Source: Desulfobacteraceae bacterium
GTDB lineage: Bacteria; Desulfobacterota; Desulfobacteria; Desulfobacterales; Desulfobacteraceae
Direction: 5' to 3'
Assembly: GCA_030638935.1 (NCBI GenBank)
Contig: DAOWDR010000277.1
Span: forward strand, 1 to 5,420
DNA: 5,420 nt
The notes under the pieces are model-generated. The model saw only the letters and a program-made list of their open reading frames with translations. It made no database searches and was not told the DNA's origin. This document shows positions 1 to 5,136 of the stretch, piece after piece (the stretch's first letter is position 1; each line of letters begins with the position of its first letter). Made by a program: the position numbers and the translations under genes.

Positions 1-660
1 AAAGGCCTCTTTTTCATGGCCGAACAATTCATTGGCCATCAGTTCCTCGGAAAATGATCCGCAATTGAAAGCAACCATTTCATTTTCATGCCGGGTGCTT
101 TGGCTGTGGATAGCCTTGGCCACAAGCTCCTTGCCTGTACCGCTTTCACCCAGTATCAAAACACTTATGTCTGTTCGTGCAATCTGATTGATGGTTTTTT
201 TTACCCTCTCCATTGATGGGCTGTTACCGATAATAAAAGGCAGGTGTCCCTTTTTTTTCATGGCATCTTTCAGGGCAATATTTTCCAATTGAAGAGATCT
301 TTTCAACAGGGCCTCTCTGATGATTCTTCTAACCTCTTCTATTTTGTAAGGCTTTGCAACATAATGATAGGCACCCTCTTTCATGGCGGTTACAGCGCAA
401 TCCACAGTTGCATATCCGGTTATCAGGATTACTTCCGTATAAGGTTGCAATTTACGGCTGTGCTCGAGAACTTGTATCCCGTCAACCTTTTTCATTTTAA
501 AATCGGTAATGATCAGATCAAAACTTTTGGATTTTATCAAATTCAAGCCTTTTGTTCCGCTATCCACAGCAATGACATTGTAACCTTCCTTTACAAGAAT
601 ATGCTCAAGATTTTTACGGGCTATTTCTTCGTCTTCGATGACCAGAATCTGTTTTTGCAT
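1..660 (-). CDS. NtrC-family sigma-54-dependent response regulator (partial, C-terminus outside window)
   Basis: A DNA-binding response regulator that, once phosphorylated, should drive sigma-54 RNA polymerase by ATP hydrolysis. The first 220 residues are visible. Residues 1-118 form a receiver domain (starts MQKQILVIEDEE) with the acidic pair E9/D10, phospho-acceptor D53 (ITDFKM), T81 and K103 (AKPY). A linker follows, then the AAA+ sigma-54 interaction domain from about residue 141 (PFIIGNSPSM), with Walker A GESGTGKE at 171-178 and the ELFGHEKEAF stretch that leads into the GAFTGA loop at the window edge. The remaining AAA+ domain and the expected Fis-type HTH are off-window. The ATG at 660 is preceded by AGGGAG four bases upstream, and the gene starts 19 bp after the kinase stop, so the two form a two-component pair. 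One oddity is Glu218 at the first Gly of GAFTGA. Family assignment is firm; the target is inferred from the palindromes and sigma-54 promoter at 4781-4974. Confidence 0.95.
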   Translation of the reverse strand, partial: MQKQILVIEDEEIARKNLEHILVKEGYNVIAVDSGTKGLNLIKSKSFDLIITDFKMKKVDGIQVLEHSRKLQPYTEVILITGYATVDCAVTAMKEGAYHYVAKPYKIEEVRRIIREALLKRSLQLENIALKDAMKKKGHLPFIIGNSPSMERVKKTINQIARTDISVLILGESGTGKELVAKAIHSQSTRHENEMVAFNCGSFSEELMANELFGHEKEAF

Positions 661-679
661 AACACTCCCTATAAAAAAA

Positions 680-2110
680 TCAACCGGGTAGACTGACCGT
701 AAAAGTAGTCCCTTCGCCCTCTTGGCTGTCAACCCGAATGTTTCCGCCATGCTGCTCAATAATACCGTGAATAATTGACAGGCCAAGGCCAGATCCTTTG
801 CCGACATCTTTGGTCGTAAAAAACGGATCAAATATCTTTGCAAGGTTTTCTTTGGAAATCCCCTGGCCGGTATCGCTCACCTTGAAAACAAAGGCTTTAT
901 TTTTTTTGTCCTCAACTGCAAAAATACATAGCTTGCCTCCCTTGGTCATGGCGTGGACACCGTTAATGATGAGATTGAGTAATACCTGCTGAATCCTTCT
1001 GGGATCCATCTTTCCTTCCAAGGTATCCGGGACATCAATATTTATTTCAACCTCTCCGGGTATTTCGCCGGCAATCAAATGCATGGTGCTTTTGACAAGG
1101 TTCTTAAAAATGACCCCTTCAACAGAAAACTGACTTTGCCGTGAAAATTCCAGTAGAGCCCGTATGATATCACGTGCCCGATCAATCTGCTCCTCAACTT
1201 CAATCAGCAGGTTTCTCTTAAAATCAATATCGGGCTCTTCCAGTTCCTCACTGATAATCTGGATGGAGGTTGAAATATTATTTAAGGGATTATTCAATTC
1301 ATGGGCCACGCCTGAAGTAAGTGTTCCCAATGAAGACATCTTTTCTGCCTGAACAAGCTGATCTTTTCTTTTGTCCAGCTCTTCGATCATATTATTAAGG
1401 CTGTTGGCAAGGGATTCAAATTCGTCGCCTGTCTGGATTTTGGGAATTTTCTTAAAGTCTCCCCTGACAATTTTTCCTATGCTTTCTTCTATGGATTTTA
1501 ACGGCCGATTAACATTCATTACCAGAAAGAATGCCGTAAGAACCGTTAATAAAAAAAGAGCGAACAGGGATGCCACAAGGTAAGTTCTGGATCTGTTGAG
1601 AAGTTTAAAAACCCTTTTACGTTCTCGTTTTTCAACCTGTTCAATATTAGTTGTAAGTTCTCTTCCCAGAAGGGTGACGGTCTCTTGAATCCGGTTGATC
1701 CTTTGGGATTGTTCTATATTTCCAGAAGTTTTTTCATGGGTATCATAAACATTGTAAAGTATTTCCATGTTTTTTTTATAGGCCCGGATGGTCTCCGTTC
1801 TTCTACTCACAGAAACGGAATCTTCCAAAAGTTCTGCAAAATCATTCTGAATAATCTTCTGTTTTTCTGCTGTCTTTTCAATATAGGAAAGCGCTTGAAC
1901 AAGATCGGATTTGTTGTTTCTTAAAAAAAAGTTTTTCTCGTATCTCCTTGCCTCCAAAACAGTGTCCAGAAGATCTTTTTTTTTCTCAATAATAATCAAT
2001 TTCTGGTTGATGGTTGAGTTGCTGTAATAGCTGAAAAACCAGATACCTCCGTTGACCAGCATGAAGACCAGAAAATGAAGAAATATTTTTTGTCGGAGAT
2101 TAAATTTCAT
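680..2110 (-). CDS. Membrane-bound sensor histidine kinase (NtrB/DctB/ZraS-like)
   Basis: A 476-residue sensor kinase, the presumed partner of the sigma-54 regulator 19 bp downstream. TM1 is about residues 8-30. A largely helical periplasmic region of about 145 residues (31-175) carries ARRYEKNFFLR (54-64), resembling the first helix of 4-helix-bundle/HBM-type ligand sensors. TM2 is about 177-199, followed by a HAMP linker (about 200-250). The HisKA helix has phospho-acceptor H270 in AHELNNPL, and the HATPase domain shows the N box around N379/N383, G1 SDTGQGI (412-418), F box FDPFFTTK (427-434) and G2 GKGSGLGL (437-444). All catalytic motifs are intact. No PAS domain is evident. The AHELNNPL type is typical of kinases that pair with NtrC-class regulators. 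The ligand is unknown; the adjacent permease suggests it may sense that transporter's substrate or a related stress. The start is uncertain: the only strong SD lies 25 nt upstream of this ATG (see the 2136-2141 entry). Confidence 0.95.
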   Translation of the reverse strand: MKFNLRQKIFLHFLVFMLVNGGIWFFSYYSNSTINQKLIIIEKKKDLLDTVLEARRYEKNFFLRNNKSDLVQALSYIEKTAEKQKIIQNDFAELLEDSVSVSRRTETIRAYKKNMEILYNVYDTHEKTSGNIEQSQRINRIQETVTLLGRELTTNIEQVEKRERKRVFKLLNRSRTYLVASLFALFLLTVLTAFFLVMNVNRPLKSIEESIGKIVRGDFKKIPKIQTGDEFESLANSLNNMIEELDKRKDQLVQAEKMSSLGTLTSGVAHELNNPLNNISTSIQIISEELEEPDIDFKRNLLIEVEEQIDRARDIIRALLEFSRQSQFSVEGVIFKNLVKSTMHLIAGEIPGEVEINIDVPDTLEGKMDPRRIQQVLLNLIINGVHAMTKGGKLCIFAVEDKKNKAFVFKVSDTGQGISKENLAKIFDPFFTTKDVGKGSGLGLSIIHGIIEQHGGNIRVDSQEGEGTTFTVSLPG

Positions 2111-2135
2111 GATGGGTATTGTACCGTTAATAAGA

Positions 2136-2141
2136 CCTCCT
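2136..2141 (-). promoter_or_regulatory. Strong but distant Shine-Dalgarno before the kinase gene
   Basis: AGGAGG on the minus strand lies 25 nt upstream of the kinase ATG, much farther than usual. Between them there is no ATG, GTG or TTG in any frame; in frame only ATT (2131-2129) sits at a close distance, and the in-frame stop TGA is at 2143-2141. A short GGTA-CAA-TACC stem (2125-2115) lies between SD and ATG and could shorten the effective distance. Either an AUU start or a structured leader is possible; the sequence cannot decide. Confidence 0.5.
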
Positions 2142-2183
2142 CAACAAGCAGAATCTTTTTAAAAACAGAATGGAATTAATTAT

Positions 2184-3998
2184 TTATCCTATCCCGTAGA
2201 AAAAATAGATCACCAGCAGCTCAACAAAAAGAAAAAGAACCGTCATTACTGCACCGGCTTTTGCATAGTCTATGGTCCTGTATCCTCCTGGTCTCATAAT
2301 TAGTGCATTGACCTGGTGGGTCGGCAGGATAAAGGTGTTGGATGCGGACAGCCCCACAACCAATGCCGCCATTCTTGGGTCTCCGCCGGCCATGACCGCC
2401 ATGTTCATACACAGGGGCACCAGAAGAACCGTTGCTCCGACATTGGAGATGACCAGGGTAAAAAAAGAGGTCATGATTCCGATAACAGCGAGAAGAAAAA
2501 TAGGGGGAGGATGGCCGATGAATGCTAAAACTCCCTGGGCAATAAATGCTGCGGTACCTGTTTTTTCAAAGGCGATTCCCAGGGGAATCAGCCCGGCCAG
2601 CAGGAAGACCGTCATCCAGTCAACGGAGAGGTAGGCTTCGTCAATGTTGAGAACCCCTGTGATGATCATGCCCAATGCTCCTGACATCAATGCCACAGAT
2701 AATTGTACCTTGAAAAAAATGATCTGGAGAAGGGCAACCAAAAGCCAGATCACCGCAAGCGCTGCTTTTTTGGGACGCAGTATTTCCCCTTCAAGTGGAG
2801 ATGAAAAAATCAATGCCCTGGGCTGGGGCCGGTTTTTTAATATATGAAATTTTTCCCAGGGACCCTGAAGAAGCAATGTATCTCCCATGCTCAGCTTTAT
2901 TTTGGTCAGACCACTATAATATTTTTTATTATCCTTAAACAGAACCAGGGGGTTTAATCCAAAAAGTTCCTTAAAGTCAACTTCACTTAAGGTTTTACCT
3001 ATCAATTCAGACCTCGGTGAAACAACTGTCTCAGCCATTCCGGAATGGGTGTTTGCCAGGGACTCGGCAAAGGTTTCAAGGGAATCTTTTATCTGCCAGC
3101 CATACTCTTTGGCCAATTGCTCTATGTTTTCTCTTTTTCCGGCCACTGCAATGTCGTCCTTGGGAGAAATCTCCTCATAGCTGTGGGGAATATGATTGGT
3201 GCTTCTTGCTGAAGGGGAGCTGATCCCGATCACTGTCACCAAAAATTTGGGCCGAATGTTCAAATCCTCAAGGATACCGATTGTTCCGGTACCTTCCGGG
3301 ACATGAAGTTCAACAGTATTATTAACCCCCTGATATTCCTTAACCAAAATTTCAGAAGCGCCTTTATTAAATTTTCCAGTGCCTGCCGGAAGAATAAATT
3401 TTCCAAAAAAAATAAAATAGGCTAAAGCGGTCAGCAGGAGGCATATGCCGATGGGGGCCTGGGTAAAGAGGCCAAAGGGTTCCAGTCTTTCACCGCCCAG
3501 GACCATCAGATCATTGAGCAGGATTGTGGGACTTGCACCGACAAGGGTGATGGTACCACCAATAATCGCACAAAATCCCATGGGCATCAAAAGCCTTGAG
3601 GTGGGGATTCCCAAACGCTTTGATATTCTCTGGGTTACCGGCAAAAAAAGGGCTGCAGCCCCGATGTTCTGCATCATACTGGAAATGATGCCTACTGTCC
3701 CTGAAATCAGCAGAATGATCTTACTTTCACTTTTTCCCGCCAGGGATAATATCGGTTTTGCCACCTTATTCATTACACCGGTTTTATCCAGGCCTGCTCC
3801 AATGATGATAACCGCAATGATAGAACATACTGCATTGCTGCTTAAACCTACAAATGCCTCTTTCGGGGTGATTAGCCCGATCGTGGGAAGAAGAACCATC
3901 ATCAGAATACCGACAACATCCACCCTAACCCATTCAAAAACAAAAAGACAAATTACAAGGACAAGGACAATCATCGTCATAATCATTTCAGGTGTCAT
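2184..3998 (-). CDS. SLC13/DASS-family permease with two RCK_C-like domains
   Basis: A 604-residue inner-membrane carrier of the divalent anion:Na+ symporter superfamily, a family that moves sulfate, dicarboxylates, citrate and related anions. The N-terminal half (about 1-205) has hydrophobic segments and a hairpin-like stretch GGTITLVGASPTILLND (147-163), with QNIGAAALFLP at 110-120. A cytoplasmic insert (about 215-390) looks like two RCK_C/TrkA_C domains, the second clearest at EVV/SPRSELIGKTLSEVDF through SMGDTLLLQGP (324-380). The C-terminal half (about 410-600) repeats the fold, with SNVGATVLLVP (518-528) and SASNTFILPTHQVNALI (551-567) as the second substrate/sodium hairpin. Length fits RCK_C-containing SLC13 proteins. 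The ATG at 3998 has GGAG nine bases upstream and overlaps the stop of a 31-codon ORF (ATGA). It precedes the kinase by 73 bp. The canonical SNT signature is kept only in the second half (ASNT); the first half reads ASPT. The substrate is undetermined; sulfate or an organic anion would suit the family. Confidence 0.92.
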   Translation of the reverse strand: MTPEMIMTMIVLVLVICLFVFEWVRVDVVGILMMVLLPTIGLITPKEAFVGLSSNAVCSIIAVIIIGAGLDKTGVMNKVAKPILSLAGKSESKIILLISGTVGIISSMMQNIGAAALFLPVTQRISKRLGIPTSRLLMPMGFCAIIGGTITLVGASPTILLNDLMVLGGERLEPFGLFTQAPIGICLLLTALAYFIFFGKFILPAGTGKFNKGASEILVKEYQGVNNTVELHVPEGTGTIGILEDLNIRPKFLVTVIGISSPSARSTNHIPHSYEEISPKDDIAVAGKRENIEQLAKEYGWQIKDSLETFAESLANTHSGMAETVVSPRSELIGKTLSEVDFKELFGLNPLVLFKDNKKYYSGLTKIKLSMGDTLLLQGPWEKFHILKNRPQPRALIFSSPLEGEILRPKKAALAVIWLLVALLQIIFFKVQLSVALMSGALGMIITGVLNIDEAYLSVDWMTVFLLAGLIPLGIAFEKTGTAAFIAQGVLAFIGHPPPIFLLAVIGIMTSFFTLVISNVGATVLLVPLCMNMAVMAGGDPRMAALVVGLSASNTFILPTHQVNALIMRPGGYRTIDYAKAGAVMTVLFLFVELLVIYFFYGIG

Positions 3999-4090
3999 TC
4001 AATTATTCTCCATTCAATGGTAATATCCAACACAGATTTATAGCCCGGATTTAATGCCGAAATGTTGAGATAAAATACTTTAGTTTTCAT
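3995..4090 (-). CDS. Possible 31-residue coupling ORF upstream of the permease
   Basis: A 31-codon ORF starting MKTKVFYLNISALNPGYK and ending EWRIIE. It begins two bases after the stop of the 23-residue membrane ORF and ends in TGA overlapping the permease ATG (ATGA). This arrangement is typical of translational coupling or reinitiation, and it fills the gap between the two neighbours almost exactly. No Shine-Dalgarno is visible before its ATG (TTTATAGAA-ATG), so it would depend on ribosomes that have just terminated upstream. The permease SD GGAG lies inside it. There is no membrane segment and I do not recognise the peptide. It may be a real micro-protein, a leader that tunes permease translation, or chance. 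Confidence 0.35.
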   Translation of the reverse strand: MKTKVFYLNISALNPGYKSVLDITIEWRIIE

Positions 4091-4092
4091 TT

Positions 4093-4164
4093 CTATAAAT
4101 AAATATAACAAAGAACAATGCCGGCCACAGTCAGCAATAGTGCTAGAATAAAATATGTCTCCAT
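4093..4164 (-). CDS. 23-residue single-pass membrane mini-protein
   Basis: A short ORF beginning METYFILALLL and ending GIVLCYIYL. Residues 4-23 are continuously hydrophobic with no basic residue, so it looks like a single transmembrane helix with almost no soluble part. Support for translation is strong for so short an ORF: AAGGAG lies five bases before the ATG and overlaps the TAA stop of the usp-like gene (TAAGGAG), giving close coupling, with only 9 bp between the two genes. It sits directly upstream of the permease in the same operon. Small helices of this type are known partners of transporters and membrane complexes (KdpF, AcrZ and CydX are examples of the principle), so a role in assembling or tuning the SLC13 permease or the sensor kinase is a reasonable inference. 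I recognise no specific family. Confidence 0.65.
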   Translation of the reverse strand: METYFILALLLTVAGIVLCYIYL

Positions 4165-4169
4165 GATCA

Positions 4170-4176
4170 CTCCTTA
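4170..4176 (-). promoter_or_regulatory. Shine-Dalgarno of the 23-residue ORF, overlapping the usp stop
   Basis: Minus-strand TAAGGAG: TAA is the stop codon of the USP-like gene and AAGGAG is an SD five bases before the ATG at 4164. It is the main evidence that this very short ORF is translated. Confidence 0.7.
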
Positions 4177-4731
4177 ATTCACAGAATAGACACAAAGGTG
4201 CTGTGCCATTCTCTTTCCATTTTCAACCACACCTCTAACCTTGGCCTGTTCCCTGTTTTCCGAAATGATAAACTCTATTTCACCGCATTCCTTTGTGATA
4301 CCGTCAATGGCATGGTCAATATTGGAAAACCGAACCGTATGGGCAAATTTAAGGCCCTGTTCTACGGCCTTGGTACGAAAGGCTTCAACATTCCTGGTGG
4401 AAGTCTCTTTAAACTCTTTGTAGAGTTTATCATGGGTGGTTGAAAAAAATTCGGTCATATCATGGGTTAAATTGGCTGCGTTAACAGCAAGAATGCCATA
4501 ATCCATCCGTTTTGCCATTTCAAGGGCATAGGTAACCATCTCCTCTGAAAATCTATTGTCATAACTGGCAACCAAAAGATTTTGCGCTTTATATTCAGCA
4601 CATGTCAATGCCTCTTCCCCCATGGTGTGGTCATGGACACCTGCTGATGAAAAGGTGATTGCTTCCTGATAATCGTCAACCTTCTTGTTGAATCTTAATA
4701 ATTTTGTTTTCATTGTATTCAAAAATCCCAT
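4174..4731 (-). CDS. Degenerate universal-stress-protein (USP)-like protein
   Basis: A 185-residue cytoplasmic protein, first gene of the operon. A 45-residue N-terminal extension (MGFLNTMKTKLLRFNKK...) precedes a USP-like alpha/beta region: beta-1 NLLVASYDN (51-59), helix FSEEMVTYALEMAKRM (61-76), beta-2 GILAVNAAN (79-87), a later helix IDHAIDGITKECG (138-150), strand EFIIS (153-157) and terminal strand HLCVYSV (178-184). The canonical C-terminal nucleotide motif (G-2X-G-9X-G-S/T) is absent; that place reads ISENREQAKVRGVVENGKR, so ATP binding is doubtful and it would class with non-nucleotide USPs. USP domains often accompany SLC13 or other permeases, consistent with a regulatory partner of the transporter. 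The start at 4731 is chosen because AAGGAGG lies seven bases upstream. A longer in-frame start at 4953 would put the sigma-54 promoter and one palindrome inside the gene and lacks support. Confidence 0.8.
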   Translation of the reverse strand: MGFLNTMKTKLLRFNKKVDDYQEAITFSSAGVHDHTMGEEALTCAEYKAQNLLVASYDNRFSEEMVTYALEMAKRMDYGILAVNAANLTHDMTEFFSTTHDKLYKEFKETSTRNVEAFRTKAVEQGLKFAHTVRFSNIDHAIDGITKECGEIEFIISENREQAKVRGVVENGKRMAQHLCVYSVN

Positions 4732-4738
4732 GGTCAAT

Positions 4739-4745
4739 CCTCCTT
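4739..4745 (-). promoter_or_regulatory. Shine-Dalgarno that fixes the usp start
   Basis: Minus-strand AAGGAGG, seven bases before the ATG at 4731. It is the best ribosome binding site in the window and decides for the 185-residue product rather than the 259-residue reading frame that opens at 4953. Confidence 0.85.
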
Positions 4746-4780
4746 CACTGGGTATTATTATTTTTTCTTCTTTTTTTAAG

Positions 4781-4800
4781 ATAGCAAAAGGCGTACCAAT
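4781..4800 (-). promoter_or_regulatory. Sigma-54 promoter of the usp-permease-kinase-regulator operon
   Basis: Minus strand reads TTGGTACGCCTTTTGCT (4799-4783). Against the sigma-54 consensus TTGGCACG-N4-TTGCT there is one mismatch (T for C). The invariant GG (-24; 4797-4796) and GC (-12; 4785-4784) are separated by exactly 10 nt. The predicted transcription start is near 4772, giving a purine-rich leader of about 41 nt before the usp ATG. The operon itself encodes a sigma-54 activator, which makes the match more convincing. The operon is probably silent until that or another activator is phosphorylated. Confidence 0.75.
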
Positions 4801-4857
4801 TTCAAAAAAGCCTGCAAACCCTTTATTCTCAAAGCAGGTATCTTTTAAAAATATCAA

Positions 4858-4870
4858 TATCACAGATTTA
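4858..4870 (+). promoter_or_regulatory. Weak IHF-like site between enhancer and sigma-54 promoter
   Basis: TATCACAGATTTA matches the IHF consensus WATCARNNNNTTR except for C at the R position. It lies between the proximal palindrome and the -24 element, near -92, where DNA bending would help enhancer looping. The region is AT-rich, so a chance match is quite possible. Confidence 0.25.
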
Positions 4871-4874
4871 ATTC

Positions 4875-4889
4875 GTTGCAGAATGCAAC
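4875..4889. promoter_or_regulatory. Proximal enhancer-like palindrome (copy 1)
   Basis: GTTGCA-GAA-TGCAAC is a perfect inverted repeat with 6-bp arms and a 3-bp spacer. Its centre (4882) is about 110 bp upstream of the predicted sigma-54 start, in the normal range for upstream activator sites bound by NtrC-class dimers. A second copy lies 85 bp further upstream. Confidence 0.65.
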
Positions 4890-4959
4890 TAAAAAAATAA
4901 AATCGCTGTTTCGCCTTTAACTGTGAGGTATAGAAAAGCATTGCTATTAACAATACACC

Positions 4960-4974
4960 GTTACAACATGCAAC
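4960..4974. promoter_or_regulatory. Distal enhancer-like palindrome (copy 2)
   Basis: GTTACA-ACA-TGCAAC matches copy 1 at 12 of 15 positions, with the right half ATGCAAC identical and one arm mismatch (A for G). Its centre (4967) is 85 bp from copy 1, about eight turns of B-DNA, so both sites face the same side of the helix. It lies about 195 bp upstream of the predicted operon start and about 80 bp upstream of the candidate lon -35 element. Confidence 0.6.
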
Positions 4975-5048
4975 ATCTTATAATTTTTTATTTTAATTTC
5001 AGGCTATTACAACTTGTTCTCTTCAGAAGGCAGCTAATATTTTCCCCC

Positions 5049-5077
5049 TTGACAGCCACAAAGACCAGGAGTAAATA
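5049..5077 (+). promoter_or_regulatory. Candidate sigma-70-type promoter of the lon-like gene
   Basis: A perfect TTGACA (5049-5054) is followed after 17 bp by TAAATA (5072-5077). The -10 is poor (three of six consensus positions). Transcription would start near 5084, giving a leader of about 50 nt. The preceding C makes CTTGACA, which also resembles heat-shock sigma -35 elements, but no heat-shock -10 (CCCCAT-type) is at the right distance. Confidence 0.4.
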
Positions 5078-5125
5078 TTCGGCAGTTCTTTTGACCTTCT
5101 ATCCATTGTATTCCTAGGAAATTAA

Positions 5126-5132
5126 AAGGTGG
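5126..5132 (+). promoter_or_regulatory. Shine-Dalgarno that fixes the lon-like start
   Basis: AAGGTGG lies four bases before the ATG at 5137. With the in-frame TGA at 5092-5094 upstream, it shows that the short N-terminus of the Lon-like protein is its natural start. Confidence 0.65.
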
Positions 5133-5136
5133 CCCC

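Larger units (their letters stand above)
4732..5136. other. Divergent control region between the operon and the lon-like gene
   Basis: These 405 bp hold no credible gene. They contain the usp leader and SD, the sigma-54 promoter, a weak IHF-like site, two related palindromes, and a candidate promoter and SD for the lon-like gene. A TATAAT box at 4979-4984 (plus strand) has no matching -35 element. No terminator hairpin was seen, as expected for divergent genes. Confidence 0.8.

Noticed and set aside
244..696. 150-residue plus-strand ORF
   Set aside because: It lies antisense to the receiver domain of the response regulator, whose conserved residues are all intact; a shadow frame.
2150..2175. 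TTTTTAAAAA between permease and kinase as a terminator
   Set aside because: No GC stem is present; the run is simply AT-rich, so read-through into the kinase is expected.
3445..4023. 192-residue plus-strand ORF
   Set aside because: Antisense shadow of the permease N-terminal half, with no SD or recognisable domain.
4031..4040. 10-bp repeat CACAGATTTA also present at 4861-4870
   Set aside because: Short, AT-rich, not palindromic and in unrelated contexts; likely chance.
3995..4195. 66-residue minus-strand frame spanning the usp end and the permease leader
   Set aside because: Its start lies inside usp without an SD and its first half overlaps the better supported 23-residue ORF in another frame; only the last 31 codons are kept as a tentative ORF.
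4174..4953. 259-residue reading frame with a longer N-terminus for the USP-like gene
   Set aside because: The extra 74 residues have no SD, cover the sigma-54 promoter and one palindrome, and read as low-quality sequence; the AAGGAGG before 4731 marks the real start.
5006..5020. Third possible copy of the enhancer palindrome (ATTACAACTTGTTCT)
   Set aside because: It shares TTACAAC with copy 2, but only 9 of 15 positions match and the palindrome is lost.
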